The translations under genes and the position numbers were made by a program. A stretch of DNA of 64,000 bases from Paraburkholderia caffeinilytica (GTDB lineage: Bacteria; Pseudomonadota; Gammaproteobacteria; Burkholderiales; Burkholderiaceae), in assembly GCF_003368325.1 (NCBI RefSeq), contig NZ_CP031466.1, forward strand, positions 620,001-684,000, given 5' to 3'. The number at the start of each line of letters is the position of its first letter. Within the stretch, counting starts at the first letter, position 1. Shown here piece by piece: positions 41,924 through 51,303 of the stretch. Below the pieces are notes generated by a model, which had not been told where the DNA came from, made no database searches, and saw only the letters and a program-made list of their open reading frames with translations.

Positions 41924-43354
41924 ATGAAACCAATCGTTATGAAAGTACTGGCGAGCGCGGCGCTTCTGACGCTCGCGGCGTGTGCGGTGCAACCGGAAAC
42001 GCACGCGGACCTGCAGCATACGGTTCAGACCGTCGCGCCGGCGGCGTGGAATGTCGATGCCCCTCAAGACAGCGTGAGCGCCGATGCATGGTGGGCGCAA
42101 TTCGGCGATCCTGTCATGCATCAACTGGTGGAATCCGTGCTGACGGGCAATCTCGACGTGCAGGCCGCGGTGGAGCGCGTCAGGCAGGCGCAGGATCTCG
42201 CAAAGCAGAATCGCGCGGCCTTGCTGCCGGAACTGAACGCTAGCGCGACGGCATCCGATTCCCGGCAGAACACACCCCCACCGCTCGGCTACGTGCGTCA
42301 GGCCGGCGTCGGCCTGACGGCGAGCTGGACGCCGGACGTCTTCGGCGGCGAACGTCTTGCTGTTCTCGCCGCTGAGGCGCAAGTGTCGGGTCGGCAGGCG
42401 GCTTTGAATCAACTGCGTCTGGCGCTCGCGGCGAACACAGCGGCGGCGTATATCGATCTGCGCTGGGCGCAATCGCAATTGCAGATTCTCAGCGACAACG
42501 AACAGATCCGTGCCCGTGCGCTAAAGCTCACGCAGGAGCGTTTGCACTACGGACTGTCGACGCAACTCGACGTCGCACGCGCGCAGAACCAGTTGGAGGA
42601 TTTGCAGGCGCAGGTTCCGCGTATTCAGTCGGCCGTGCAGCATCAACTGAGTCTGATCGCGGTGTTTTCGGGGCGCACGCCGGAGAGCGTCGACGGCTTG
42701 CTGCTCGCCAACGCACGCGACATCCCGGTGCCCGCGCAAAGCGTGCCGCAGACGCTGCCGTCCGAGGCGCTGCTGCAGCGGCCCGACGTGCGCAATGCCT
42801 ATGCCACGGTCGAACAGCGCGCGGCGGAAGTGGGCGTGTCAAAGGCGCAGCGCTATCCGCAGTTCAGGCTCAATCTCGCTGACGGCTTGCTGGCCTCGTC
42901 CTACCTCGGCTTGCCGACATTGACCGACAACCTCTTCAGCGCCGCATTGAGCGCAACGAGTCCGATCTTCAACGCCGGCCGCATCACCGCGAATATCGAC
43001 GCGAGCGAGAGCCGGATGCGCGAGTCGCAACTCGGCTTGCAGCAGACCATGCTGCAGGCGTTGAAAGAGATCGAGGACAACCGCAGCGACCTGGTGAGCG
43101 GCGCGGTGCAGGTGCAACGCCTGGGCGGTGCGCTCGACGCATCGAACCATGCGCTGCGTCTGTCGAGTGAGCTCTACAAGGGCGGCGCGACCGATTTCCT
43201 CGATGTGCTTACCGCGCAGGAGGCCTATCTGCGCGATGCGGAGTCGTTGAATCAGGCCAAACGCGAGCATGCGCTCGCAGCCGTCGCGCTGTATCGCTCG
43301 CTCGGCGGCGGCTGGGATGTCCCGGAAACGGTCACGGCCGCGTCGGCGAATTGA
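41924..43354 (+). CDS. NodT/OprM-family outer-membrane efflux lipoprotein (second pump)
   Basis: A 476-residue protein; ATG 41924 gives the lipoprotein signal ending LTLAAC (Cys20). The outer-membrane-factor repeats are visible (DAWWAQFGDPVMHQLVESVL; LQRPDVRNAYATVEQRAAEV; TSPIFNAGRITANIDASESR). It ends with LYKGGATDFLDVLTAQEAYL. It completes the MarR-MarR-EmrA-EmrB-outer-membrane-factor cluster; in the first pump the factor comes first. Small gap of 10 bp after emrB indicates one transcript. Confidence 0.92.
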   Translation: MKPIVMKVLASAALLTLAACAVQPETHADLQHTVQTVAPAAWNVDAPQDSVSADAWWAQFGDPVMHQLVESVLTGNLDVQAAVERVRQAQDLAKQNRAALLPELNASATASDSRQNTPPPLGYVRQAGVGLTASWTPDVFGGERLAVLAAEAQVSGRQAALNQLRLALAANTAAAYIDLRWAQSQLQILSDNEQIRARALKLTQERLHYGLSTQLDVARAQNQLEDLQAQVPRIQSAVQHQLSLIAVFSGRTPESVDGLLLANARDIPVPAQSVPQTLPSEALLQRPDVRNAYATVEQRAAEVGVSKAQRYPQFRLNLADGLLASSYLGLPTLTDNLFSAALSATSPIFNAGRITANIDASESRMRESQLGLQQTMLQALKEIEDNRSDLVSGAVQVQRLGGALDASNHALRLSSELYKGGATDFLDVLTAQEAYLRDAESLNQAKREHALAAVALYRSLGGGWDVPETVTAASAN

Positions 43355-43402
43355 TGCATGTGGATGTGGCCGCGAAAGTAGTAGTCCAACTGGAGATGAA
43401 CG

Positions 43403-44587
43403 ATGAGTACGCGAGAAGTGGTGATCTGCAATCCGGTGAGAACGCCGATTGGCGCATTCGGCGGAGCGCTGAAAGAAGTGCCCGCAACCGAACTCGGCGC
43501 GGTCGCGGTGCGTGAGACGCTGCGGCGCAGCGGCCTCGATCCGGCTGCGCTGGCCTCGGTGGTGCTGGGCAATGTGATTCAGGCCGGCAATAAAATGAAT
43601 CCGGCGCGTCAGGCTTCGATTGGCGGCGGTGTGCCGGTGGCCGTGCCCGCGTTGACGGTCAATCGCGTGTGCGGCTCGGGCGCGCAGGCGATTGCGTCCG
43701 CTGCGCAGGAAATCTGGCTCGGCCTCGGCGACGCCGCTGTGGCCGGCGGCATGGAAAACATGGACCGCGCGCCGTATCTGCTCGACGGCAGCCGCTGGGG
43801 CTACCGGATGGGCAACGCGCAAATCCACGACAGCCTGCTGCGCGACGGCCTGAACGACGCGTTTTCCGGCGAGCACTCCGGCTGGCATACCGAGGATCTC
43901 GTCGCGCAGTTCGATATGACGCGTGAAACGCAGGACCGTTGGGCCGCGCGTTCGCAGCAGCGTTTTGCCGAGGCGCAGGTGCGCGGCGACTTCGACGCGG
44001 AGCTGGTCGCCGTCGAAATCCAGGGGCGCAAAGGTCCGCAGCACTTTACGAGCGATGAACAGCCGCGCCCGGATACCACCGTCGAAACGCTCGCCAGACT
44101 GCGTCCGGCATTCCGTCCGGACGGCACGATTACCGCGGGCAACGCGCCGGGATTGAACAGCGGCGCAGCCGCCATGCTGGTCGCTGAACGCGGGTTTGCC
44201 GAGGCGCGCGGCATCGAGCCGTTCGCGCGGCTGGCGGCGTATGGCGTCGCCGCCGTCGAGCCCGGCATGTTCGGCCTCGGTCCGGTGCCGGCGGTGCACA
44301 TGGCGCTCGCCCGCGCAGGCTGGCAACTCGAGGACGTCGAACGCTTCGAGATCAATGAAGCCTTCGCCGCCGTGCCGATCGCGGTGGCGCGCAGACTCGG
44401 CATCGCCGACGAACTGATCAACGTGCAAGGCGGCGCGATCGCGCACGGCCATCCAATCGGCGCAACCGGTGCGGTCCTGACGACGCGCCTGCTGCATTCG
44501 ATGCGCCGCGACGGCCTGAAACGCGGCGTCGTCACGTTGTGTATCGGCGGCGGGCAGGGGATCGCGCTGGCGTTGGAAGTGATCTGA
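43403..44587 (+). CDS. Acetyl-CoA acetyltransferase (thiolase)
   Basis: A 394-residue thiolase with Cys90 (NRVCGSGAQAI), His350 (GHPIGATGAVL) and Cys380 (CIGGGQG), plus NEAFAAVPIAV. It joins two acyl-CoA units or splits a 3-ketoacyl-CoA. The start is set by ggag 7 bp ahead of the ATG. The sequence looks closest to the atoB/phaA-like biosynthetic group. No partner genes (reductase, synthase) are adjacent, so its pathway is open: PHA storage or fatty-acid use are both possible. A hairpin ends it. Confidence 0.9.
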   Translation: MSTREVVICNPVRTPIGAFGGALKEVPATELGAVAVRETLRRSGLDPAALASVVLGNVIQAGNKMNPARQASIGGGVPVAVPALTVNRVCGSGAQAIASAAQEIWLGLGDAAVAGGMENMDRAPYLLDGSRWGYRMGNAQIHDSLLRDGLNDAFSGEHSGWHTEDLVAQFDMTRETQDRWAARSQQRFAEAQVRGDFDAELVAVEIQGRKGPQHFTSDEQPRPDTTVETLARLRPAFRPDGTITAGNAPGLNSGAAAMLVAERGFAEARGIEPFARLAAYGVAAVEPGMFGLGPVPAVHMALARAGWQLEDVERFEINEAFAAVPIAVARRLGIADELINVQGGAIAHGHPIGATGAVLTTRLLHSMRRDGLKRGVVTLCIGGGQGIALALEVI

Positions 44588-44595
44588 GGTCGGCT

Positions 44596-44633
44596 GCGGC
44601 ACGTTGCGGTGCGCGGAACCGCTAACGTGCCGC
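44596..44633 (+). terminator. Hairpin after the thiolase gene
   Basis: Ten-bp arms gcggcacgtt/aacgtgccgc with an inner gcggt/accgc stem. It lacks a T-run; a direct repeat gatgccgctta x2 follows at 44643-44664. Confidence 0.55.
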
Positions 44634-44642
44634 GGCCATTTC

Positions 44643-44664
44643 GATGCCGCTTAGATGCCGCTTA
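44643..44664 (+). repeat. Two tandem 11-bp copies
   Basis: gatgccgctta twice in a row, in the gap between the thiolase hairpin and the nucleoside transporter promoter. Meaning unknown. Confidence 0.7.
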
Positions 44665-44788
44665 GATGCGGCGTGCATCAATCTCGCGACGCTGCCTGGC
44701 AAACGGTCGCCGCGTCATATTTAAAGTTTTTCCTCCAGCGCCAGTTTCGTTTAGCATCATTGCCACTTTCACAAGAAGACCACGAAAC

Positions 44789-46066
44789 ATGGCACTGATC
44801 GCTCGGAACATCCTCGGTATTGCTGTCCTGCTACTCATCGCTTTCATCTTTTCGACCAACCGGCGCGCCATTCGCTTACGGACTGTAAGCGCGGCGCTGC
44901 TTGCGCAGATCGGCATCGGCGCGTTCATTCTTTTCGTGCCAGTCGGAAAGACAGTCCTTGCGGCGGCCGCGTCCGGCGTCAATCACGTACTCGGCTATGG
45001 CAACGCGGGCATCGAGTTCCTGTTCGGCGGCCTCGTGCAATCGAAGATGTTCCAGGTCTTCGGCGACGGCGGCTTCGTGTTCGCCGTGCGGGTGCTGCCC
45101 GCCATCATCTTCGTGACCGCGTTGATTTCCGTGCTGTACTACATCGGCCTGATGCGCTGGATCGTGATCGTGCTCGGCACGGTATTCCAGAAGCTGCTCG
45201 GCGTATCGAAGCTCGAGTCGTTCTCAGCCGTCACGACGATCTTCCTCGGCCAAAGCGAAATGCCGGCCGTGGTCAAACCGTTCACGCGCGACATGACCGG
45301 GGCCGAACTGTTCGCGGTGATGTCGAGCGGCATGGCGGCGGTTGCCGGTTCGGTGCTGGCGGGCTATGCCGGTCTCGGGGTGCGGATTGAATATCTGCTG
45401 GCCGCGTCGTTCATGGCAGTGCCAGGCGGCCTGCTGTTCGCCAAGATCATTCACCCGACCACCGAAGCGAGCCGCGTGCAACTCGAGGACCTCAGCTTCG
45501 ACGAAAAGCGCCCCGCGAATGTGATTGAAGCGGCAAGTTCCGGCGCGACCGTGGGCCTGAAAATCGCCGTGATGGTCGGTGCCATGCTGATCGCGTTCGT
45601 CAGTCTGATCGCGTTGCTCAACGGCATTGTGGGCGGGATAGGCGGCTGGTTCGGGCATCCGCAACTGTCGATGCAGTCGGTGCTCGGGACGGTCTTCGCC
45701 CCGCTCGCGTACCTGATTGGCGTGCCGTGGAGCGAGGCTGCCATCGCCGGCAATTTTCTCGGCCAGAAGATCATTCTGAATGAATTCGTCGCTTACGCGT
45801 CGCTGTCGCCGTATCTGAAAGATGCCGCAAGCGTGAGCGCGGCCGGCTTGCAGGCGCTCGATCCGCGTACCCTTGCTATTCTCTCGTTTGCGTTGTGCGG
45901 CTTTGCGAACTTTGCATCGATCGCGGTGCTGACGGGCGGTTTTAGCGCCGTCGCGCCGGATCGCCGTGCCGAGGTCGCGCGCTATGGCCTGCGCGTCGTG
46001 CTCGCCGCGACGCTCTCGAACCTGATGAGCGCCACGATTGCGGGCATGTTCCTGACGCTGAATTGA
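44789..46066 (+). CDS. nupC: Concentrative nucleoside transporter (NupC family)
   Basis: A 425-residue inner-membrane protein with the CNT layout: N-terminal helices, the gate region GQSEMPAVVKPF (about 153-165), VSKLESFSAVTTIFLGQ, then MSSGMAAVAGSVLAGYAGLG, NFLGQKIILNEFVAY and the C-terminal CGFANFASIAVL. CNT proteins bring in nucleosides with protons or sodium. ATG 44789 is chosen because the upstream open frame overlaps a non-coding gap. Cytidine deaminase starts 15 bp later, and nucleoside hydrolase overlaps that, so this is a nucleoside salvage operon. Confidence 0.94.
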   Translation: MALIARNILGIAVLLLIAFIFSTNRRAIRLRTVSAALLAQIGIGAFILFVPVGKTVLAAAASGVNHVLGYGNAGIEFLFGGLVQSKMFQVFGDGGFVFAVRVLPAIIFVTALISVLYYIGLMRWIVIVLGTVFQKLLGVSKLESFSAVTTIFLGQSEMPAVVKPFTRDMTGAELFAVMSSGMAAVAGSVLAGYAGLGVRIEYLLAASFMAVPGGLLFAKIIHPTTEASRVQLEDLSFDEKRPANVIEAASSGATVGLKIAVMVGAMLIAFVSLIALLNGIVGGIGGWFGHPQLSMQSVLGTVFAPLAYLIGVPWSEAAIAGNFLGQKIILNEFVAYASLSPYLKDAASVSAAGLQALDPRTLAILSFALCGFANFASIAVLTGGFSAVAPDRRAEVARYGLRVVLAATLSNLMSATIAGMFLTLN

Positions 46067-46081
46067 ATTGAGGATCGTTGC

Positions 46082-46471
46082 ATGAACATGGAACAACTGC
46101 TGGAACGCGCGGGTGTCGCGCGAGAAAAGGCCTATGCGCCTTATTCGAAGTTCAAGGTCGGTGCCGCGCTGCTGACCAAAGACGGCACGGTATTCGACGG
46201 CTGCAACGTCGAGAATGCCTCGTACGGGCTGTGCAATTGCGCTGAACGTACCGCGTTTTTCAGCGCGATTGCCGCGGGCTATCGGCGCGACCAGTTCGCC
46301 GCGCTTGCCGTGATCGGCGACACGGACGGACCGATCGCGCCCTGCGGCGCGTGCCGTCAGGTGATCATCGAACTGGGCGGCCCGGAATTGCCGATCCGCC
46401 TCGGCAATCTGCATGGCGCGACTCGCGACACCACCGCGCGTGAACAATTGCCGGACGCGTTCTATCTATGA
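46082..46471 (+). CDS. cdd: Cytidine deaminase
   Basis: A 129-residue tetrameric-type enzyme. Catalytic CxE motif Cys53-Ala-Glu55 (LCNCAERTA), zinc ligands Cys88 and Cys91 (PCGACRQ), and substrate contacts NVENASY at 42-48. It turns cytidine and deoxycytidine into the uridine forms. It is downstream of the transporter by 15 bp and overlaps the hydrolase gene by 4 bp (ATGA). Confidence 0.96.
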   Translation: MNMEQLLERAGVAREKAYAPYSKFKVGAALLTKDGTVFDGCNVENASYGLCNCAERTAFFSAIAAGYRRDQFAALAVIGDTDGPIAPCGACRQVIIELGGPELPIRLGNLHGATRDTTAREQLPDAFYL

Positions 46472-47433
46472 GCCAGCACAAGGTGATCTACGACACCGAT
46501 CCCGGTGTGGACGACGCGATGGCGCTCGTGTTTCAGGCGCTGCATCCGGACATCGAATTGCTCGGTCTGACGAGCGTATTCGGCAATGCCACGATCGGGA
46601 CCACCACGCGCAACGCGCGTTTCCTGGCCGGACGGTTCGCGCCGGGCGTGCCGGTCGCGCAGGGCGCCGCCGCACCGCTCAAGCGCGCGGCACCCGAGCC
46701 GCTTGCGTGGATTCACGGCGATAACGGGCTTGGCAACATCGCAATCGAAGCCGATTTCGAGGCGCCGCTCGACGCGCGCCCCGCCCATCGCTTCATCATC
46801 GACACAGTGCGCGCGCATCCTGGCGAAGTGACGTTGATCGCAGTCGGCCCGCTCACGAACCTGGCCCTGGCGCTGGCCGACGATCCGCAGATCGCCTTGC
46901 TCGTCAAGCAGGTGGTCATCATGGGTGGTGCGTTCGGCACGGACGGCGTGCTCGGCAACGTGACGCCGGCCGCCGAAGCGAACATCCTGGGCGACCCCGA
47001 TGCCGCCGACATTGTGCTCGGTGCGCCGTGGCCGGTCGCGATCGTCGGGCTCGACGTCACGCAGCGCACCATCATGAGCCAGGATTATCTGGCGTCGCTG
47101 CGCGATCGTGGCGGTGCGGCAGGGCAGTTCGTGTGGGACGTGTCGCGGCACTATGAAGCGTTTCACGAGCAAAGCGCGCAACTCAAGGGCATTTACGTGC
47201 ACGACTCGTCGGCGGTCGCCTATGTGCTGGCGCCGCATCTCTATACGACCCGCAGCGGCCCGGTGCGCGTGCTGACGGATGGCATCGCGGTGGGCCAGGC
47301 CATCCAGAAGCCTTCTACGATGCCGGTGCCCGCGCCGGACTGGGACGGCCGGCCCGAGTGCGCAGTCTGCCTCGGCGTGGATGTGCCCGGAATGCTCGCG
47401 CTTTACGAGCGCACCATTTGCGGCACGCTGTAG
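46468..47433 (+). CDS. Inosine/uridine-preferring nucleoside hydrolase
   Basis: A 321-residue enzyme of the IunH/Rih family. The calcium-binding aspartates are in YDTDPGVDDAMAL (residues 7-19). Other family blocks are GAAAPLKRA, LIAVGPLTNLALAL, VIMGGAFGTDGVLGNVTPAAE-type sequence read in two parts, and VHDSSAVAYVLAPHLYT near 230. It splits nucleosides into base and ribose. Its ATG overlaps the cdd stop, so it is translationally coupled. Together with transporter and deaminase it makes a pyrimidine/purine salvage unit. Confidence 0.94.
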   Translation: MSQHKVIYDTDPGVDDAMALVFQALHPDIELLGLTSVFGNATIGTTTRNARFLAGRFAPGVPVAQGAAAPLKRAAPEPLAWIHGDNGLGNIAIEADFEAPLDARPAHRFIIDTVRAHPGEVTLIAVGPLTNLALALADDPQIALLVKQVVIMGGAFGTDGVLGNVTPAAEANILGDPDAADIVLGAPWPVAIVGLDVTQRTIMSQDYLASLRDRGGAAGQFVWDVSRHYEAFHEQSAQLKGIYVHDSSAVAYVLAPHLYTTRSGPVRVLTDGIAVGQAIQKPSTMPVPAPDWDGRPECAVCLGVDVPGMLALYERTICGTL

Positions 47434-47637
47434 GACGGTCTCGCGAAGTTGCCGAGGCGATTGATCTGACGTAAGTGCGGTGCGGCCGCAGTGCAATGCA
47501 GCAAACCGGCCGGGCATTGTGGCCGATGCATATAGTCAATCTTTGCTACATTTCTGCAGACGTGCTGCACACGCGGTCCTCGAAGCCTTTGCACACTGGC
47601 GCGGCGCGCGTGATCCACATCTATCAAGAGGCAAAAG

Positions 47638-48573
47638 ATGCGAATTCTAGTAGTAGGGGCGGGCGCCGTGGGTGGCTACTTCGGCGGACGTCTCGCGGCG
47701 GCGGGCCAGGACGTGACCTTCCTCGTGCGTCCGGGCCGCGCGGAAAAGCTCGCGCGTGACGGTCTCGTGATCAACAGCGTGCGCGGCAACCTCACGCTGC
47801 CTGACGTCAAGACGATACTTGCCGGTGTCGGCGCGGAGCCGTTCGATCTGGTGCTGCTCAGCTGCAAAGCCTACAGTCTCGACGACGCGATCGATTCGTT
47901 CGCACCGCTGGTCGGCGAATCGACGCTGATTCTGCCGATGCTCAACGGCATGCGCCATATCGACGTGCTCAAGGAAAAGTTCGGTGCGTCGCGCGTGCTC
48001 GGCGGTCAATGCGTGATCGCGGCGACACTCAGTCCCGAGCAGCACATCATGCATCTGAACGAAACGCACGCGATCACCTTCGGCGAACTGGAAGGCGGCA
48101 CGTCCGAGCGCGTCGAGGCGATCGCGGACGCGATGGCCGTTGCGAATTTCGATACGGTGGTGAGCGACAACATCCTGCTGCGCATGTGGGAGAAGTGGGT
48201 GTTCCTGGCCACGCTGGCGGCCAGTACGTGCCTGATGCGCGGTTCGGTCGGCGATATTCTGGCTGCGCCGGACGGCAAGCGCATTGTCGAAAACCTGCTT
48301 GGCGAGTGCCGCGGCGTCGCGGAGCACAACGGCTTTACGATGGGCCCGGACTTCGACGCGCGGGCGACCCAAACGCTCTTTACGCCGTCGCCGCTGACGG
48401 CTTCGATGTTGCGCGACGTCGAAAACCACTCGCATACCGAGGCGGATCACATCCTCGGCGATCTGATCTCGCGCGGCGGCGATGCACAGAAGGGCGAGCA
48501 CGGCTTGTCGCTGTTGCGCATCGCCTATAGTCATCTGAAGACGTATGAAGTGAGGCAGACCCGCACATCCTGA
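47638..48573 (+). CDS. panE: 2-dehydropantoate 2-reductase (ketopantoate reductase family)
   Basis: A 311-residue protein with the dinucleotide motif GAGAVGGYFGGRLAAAG (7-23) and the family blocks LLSCKAYSLDDAI (Lys near 77), LPMLNGMRH, LGGQCVIAATL and MWEKWVFLATLAAST. PanE reduces ketopantoate with NADPH in pantothenate synthesis; many bacterial paralogues of this family act on other 2-keto acids, so the name is a family name. It has its own ribosome site (aagagg) and stands after a 204-bp gap. The next gene is 60 bp downstream. Confidence 0.88.
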   Translation: MRILVVGAGAVGGYFGGRLAAAGQDVTFLVRPGRAEKLARDGLVINSVRGNLTLPDVKTILAGVGAEPFDLVLLSCKAYSLDDAIDSFAPLVGESTLILPMLNGMRHIDVLKEKFGASRVLGGQCVIAATLSPEQHIMHLNETHAITFGELEGGTSERVEAIADAMAVANFDTVVSDNILLRMWEKWVFLATLAASTCLMRGSVGDILAAPDGKRIVENLLGECRGVAEHNGFTMGPDFDARATQTLFTPSPLTASMLRDVENHSHTEADHILGDLISRGGDAQKGEHGLSLLRIAYSHLKTYEVRQTRTS

Positions 48574-48633
48574 ATGACTAGAACGCGGGCAATGGGGACG
48601 GCCACAGCAGGCTAACGTTTCGGAGGTGAAGCA

Positions 48634-48933
48634 ATGCCGAGTCCAACCGGATCCGTACCCGCGCTCAGCGCTGCCTCAGCGACGATCTTCTCGATCGGCA
48701 TCGTCTTTCTCGGCTACTGGGGCTTGTACGAACAGTCGAAATGGCATGTATCCGACGTCTTTGTCTTCGTGTTTGCGATGATCGGCTTCGGCTGCCTCGG
48801 TCTCGTGCCGTGGATGGCGACCAGCCCGGTCGAACCGGAAACCAGTGACGCCCGCATCCGTATTGCGAGGCACATGTTTCTTGCCGGCGTCCTGTCGATC
48901 TGGCTGGGCGTGGCGATTTCGGTGATCTTCTGA
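48634..48933 (+). CDS. Small membrane protein, three helices
   Basis: A 99-residue protein with three predicted helices (about 15-30, 40-60 and 78-98) and a good ribosome site (ggaggtg). No family is recognised. It follows panE by 60 bp and may share its transcript. A hairpin with 11-bp arms ends the region. Confidence 0.7.
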   Translation: MPSPTGSVPALSAASATIFSIGIVFLGYWGLYEQSKWHVSDVFVFVFAMIGFGCLGLVPWMATSPVEPETSDARIRIARHMFLAGVLSIWLGVAISVIF

Positions 48934-48953
48934 TGCAACGCCAGAAACGAAAG

Positions 48954-48982
48954 CGCGCGCCTTGAAGCCAACAAGGCGCGCG
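48954..48982. terminator. Hairpin between convergent genes
   Basis: cgcgcgccttg/caaggcgcgcg, 11-bp perfect arms and a 7-base loop, placed between the small membrane protein and the solute-binding protein; no long T-run. Confidence 0.65.
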
Positions 48983-49050
48983 TCTCGTGGAGGCGGAGAA
49001 GCGCAGCGCGGCCATGCCGATTGCCGGCACGCCGAAATGCGCCAGCAGGC

Positions 49051-50097
49051 TTAACGCTCGATCTGCCTGTTCCAGCGCGTATCCCACTGCGCGCGATGCG
49101 CATTGATCGTGTCCCAATCCACCACGGTTACCTTCTTCACCAGATCGTCGACGTTGCCCAGGCTTTGTTGCATCGGCGGCGTCATCTTCGCGAGACGGTT
49201 GGTCGGAATCTGCTTGCCGGCTTCGGCGGCCTTGGTCTGAGCCGGCGCGGAAAGCAGGAACTGCGCGAGTTTCTGCGCCAGTTGCGGATCGGGGTTGTTG
49301 TTGACCACGCACAGATCGACCAGCAGCAGGACCGAACCTTCCTTCGGACTCACATAGCCGACCGGAATGCCCTTGTCCTGCAGATCGCCCACGGCAGTCG
49401 GCGTCAACGGGAAGAGGCCCGCTTCGCCGGTCTGGACCATTTCGGAAATCTTCGCCGAGTTGGGCACATACTCGACCACGTTCGGACCAACCGTCGTGGC
49501 CCACTTCGTGAAGCCCGGTTCGACGTTCTGCTCGCTGCCGCCCATCAAACGGTTGATTGCCAGAAAGCCGTGCAGACCGAAGGTGCTGCTCGACGCGGAC
49601 TGGAACACCACCTTGCCCTTGTACTTCGGATCGGCAAAGTCCATCCACGAAGTCGGCGGCGCCCAGCCTTTTTCAGCAAACAGCTTCTTGTTGTACGCGA
49701 TGCCGGTCATGCCGAGTTGCACGCCCGCGCCCATGTCGTCCTTCATGCGCGCGAACGGGTAGAGCTCCTTGAGCACCGGCGAGTCGTCGAGCTTCTTGCA
49801 CACGCCCATGCTGACCGCGCGCGCCATCACGCCGTCGTCGAGAAACACCACGTGGATTTGCGGATTGGCCTTGTTGGCGAGCAGCTTGGCGAGAATGTCC
49901 GACGAAGTGCCGGGCACCACGACCACCTTGACGTCGTTGGCCTTCTCGAAGTCGGGCAGAACCTGGCTCGTATAAGCCTTTTCCATCGGACCGCCGTTCA
50001 TGCCGATATAAATGGTCCTGGTCTCCGACCAAGCCGGCGCGGCCGCACCGAATGCACACAATGCGGCCAGCGCCGCGATCGTCTTGAACAGTTTCAT
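49051..50097 (-). CDS. ABC transporter periplasmic binding protein, polyamine/opine type
   Basis: A 348-residue protein with a Sec signal peptide (cleavage near AWS-ET, residue 24). The start at 50097 is chosen because it gives this signal. The mature part shows the PotD-like pattern (TIYIGMNGGPMEKAYTSQVL, GTSSDILAKLLANK, GMTGIAYNKKLFAEKGW, APPTSWMDFADPKYKGKVVF). It is the last gene of the operon (order of transcription: ATPase, two permeases, [2Fe-2S] subunit, two FAD subunits, binding protein). The ligand is likely a small basic or opine-like amine; it cannot be named. Confidence 0.9.
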   Translation of the reverse strand: MKLFKTIAALAALCAFGAAAPAWSETRTIYIGMNGGPMEKAYTSQVLPDFEKANDVKVVVVPGTSSDILAKLLANKANPQIHVVFLDDGVMARAVSMGVCKKLDDSPVLKELYPFARMKDDMGAGVQLGMTGIAYNKKLFAEKGWAPPTSWMDFADPKYKGKVVFQSASSSTFGLHGFLAINRLMGGSEQNVEPGFTKWATTVGPNVVEYVPNSAKISEMVQTGEAGLFPLTPTAVGDLQDKGIPVGYVSPKEGSVLLLVDLCVVNNNPDPQLAQKLAQFLLSAPAQTKAAEAGKQIPTNRLAKMTPPMQQSLGNVDDLVKKVTVVDWDTINAHRAQWDTRWNRQIER

Positions 50098-50175
50098 TGA
50101 GAGGCTCCTGGGTTTCATTGAACGATAACGAGGCGACGACAAGGCGATAAGCGATAGCAAGTCGATAAGCGGGAA

Positions 50176-51303
50176 CTAGACGGCGGATCGCGCGGCAACA
50201 GCAGCAAAGCGATTGATCGAGAAAGCGTCCAGCGGCGTGGCTGTCGCGCCGTCGATCACGAGATCCGCGAGTAGGTCGCCGACGCCTGGCGCCAGCAGAA
50301 ACCCGCCGCCCGAAAAACCGAATGCATGCAACAGGCGCGGCACCGCGCGGCTCGCGCCGATGATCGGATTGCTGTCGGGCGTTTCGCCTTCCACGCCGCT
50401 CCATGTGCGGATCAGCAGCGCCTCGCGCAGCGGCGGCAGCAGGGCGCAGGCATCGCGCATCACGGCACGGGTGGTTTCCGTCGACGGCTGGCCGTATTCG
50501 CCGTCGCCATGTCCGCGGCCGCCGCCGATCACGCAATTGCCGCGCGCCACCTGCCGCGCGTAGATGCCGCCGCCGTACACGCCGAGGTTGTGCGTGATGA
50601 AGTGCGGCAGCGGCTCGGTGACCCACATGTTCGGATAGATCGGCTTCATCGGTGCGGTTTCGCCGAAGTAGCCGGCGACTGTATTCGCCCATGCGCCGGC
50701 GGAATTGATCAGCCAGTCGGCGCTGATGCGCGTATTGCCCGCGCGTAACTGGAAGCGTGTGCCGTCGTGATGGATCTCGGTGAGCGCGGTTTGTTCGCGT
50801 ACGTCCGCGCCCGCGGCTCGCGCGGCACGCGCGAACGCGGGCGACACGAGGCGCGGATTCGCGTGACCGTCGGTCGCGCAAAGCGAGCCGCCGATCGCCG
50901 CCGCGCCCAGCCATGGATAACGTTGCCGGAACGTGGCGCCGCTGAGTACCTGCGCTTGCAGGCCATGGCCGCGTGCCATGGCCGCCCAGGCTTCGAGCGC
51001 GGCAAGATCGGCTTCGCTGCGCGCGAGCCGCAAATGTCCCGACACGGTGAATTCGCCGTCGATGCCGATCAGCTCGGGCAAGCGGTCCCAGATGCGCCGT
51101 GCACGCATGGCGAGCGGCATCTGTTCGGCCGGCCGTCCCTGAACGCGCACGCCGCCGTAGTTCACGCCGCTTGCCTGGGCGCCGCAATAGCGCCGCTCGA
51201 ACAGGCCCACGCGCAAGCCGCGCCGCGCGAGCGCCAATGCCGCCGACGAGCCGACCAGGCCGCCGCCCGCGATCGCGACGTCGTAGTGCAAGGTGTCACT
51301 CAT
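50176..51303 (-). CDS. FAD-dependent amino-acid/opine oxidase catalytic subunit
   Basis: A 375-residue DAO-fold flavoprotein. FAD motif IAGGGLVGSSAALALARRGL at about 11-30, followed by ASGVNYGGVRVQGR, and near the end GVEGETPDSNPIIGASR and FSGGGFLLAPGVGDLLAD. It is most like the small-flavoprotein subunit of three-part oxidases such as HcnC, OoxB and hydroxyproline dehydrogenases. The ATG at 51303 overlaps the preceding gene's stop by 8 bp. Together with the two following upstream genes it should oxidise an imported amine. Substrate unknown. Confidence 0.88.
   Translation of the reverse strand: MSDTLHYDVAIAGGGLVGSSAALALARRGLRVGLFERRYCGAQASGVNYGGVRVQGRPAEQMPLAMRARRIWDRLPELIGIDGEFTVSGHLRLARSEADLAALEAWAAMARGHGLQAQVLSGATFRQRYPWLGAAAIGGSLCATDGHANPRLVSPAFARAARAAGADVREQTALTEIHHDGTRFQLRAGNTRISADWLINSAGAWANTVAGYFGETAPMKPIYPNMWVTEPLPHFITHNLGVYGGGIYARQVARGNCVIGGGRGHGDGEYGQPSTETTRAVMRDACALLPPLREALLIRTWSGVEGETPDSNPIIGASRAVPRLLHAFGFSGGGFLLAPGVGDLLADLVIDGATATPLDAFSINRFAAVAARSAV

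Noticed and set aside
26481..44587. Phasin and thiolase as one PHA operon
   Set aside because: They are 17 kb apart with own promoters and terminators; no synthase or reductase is present.
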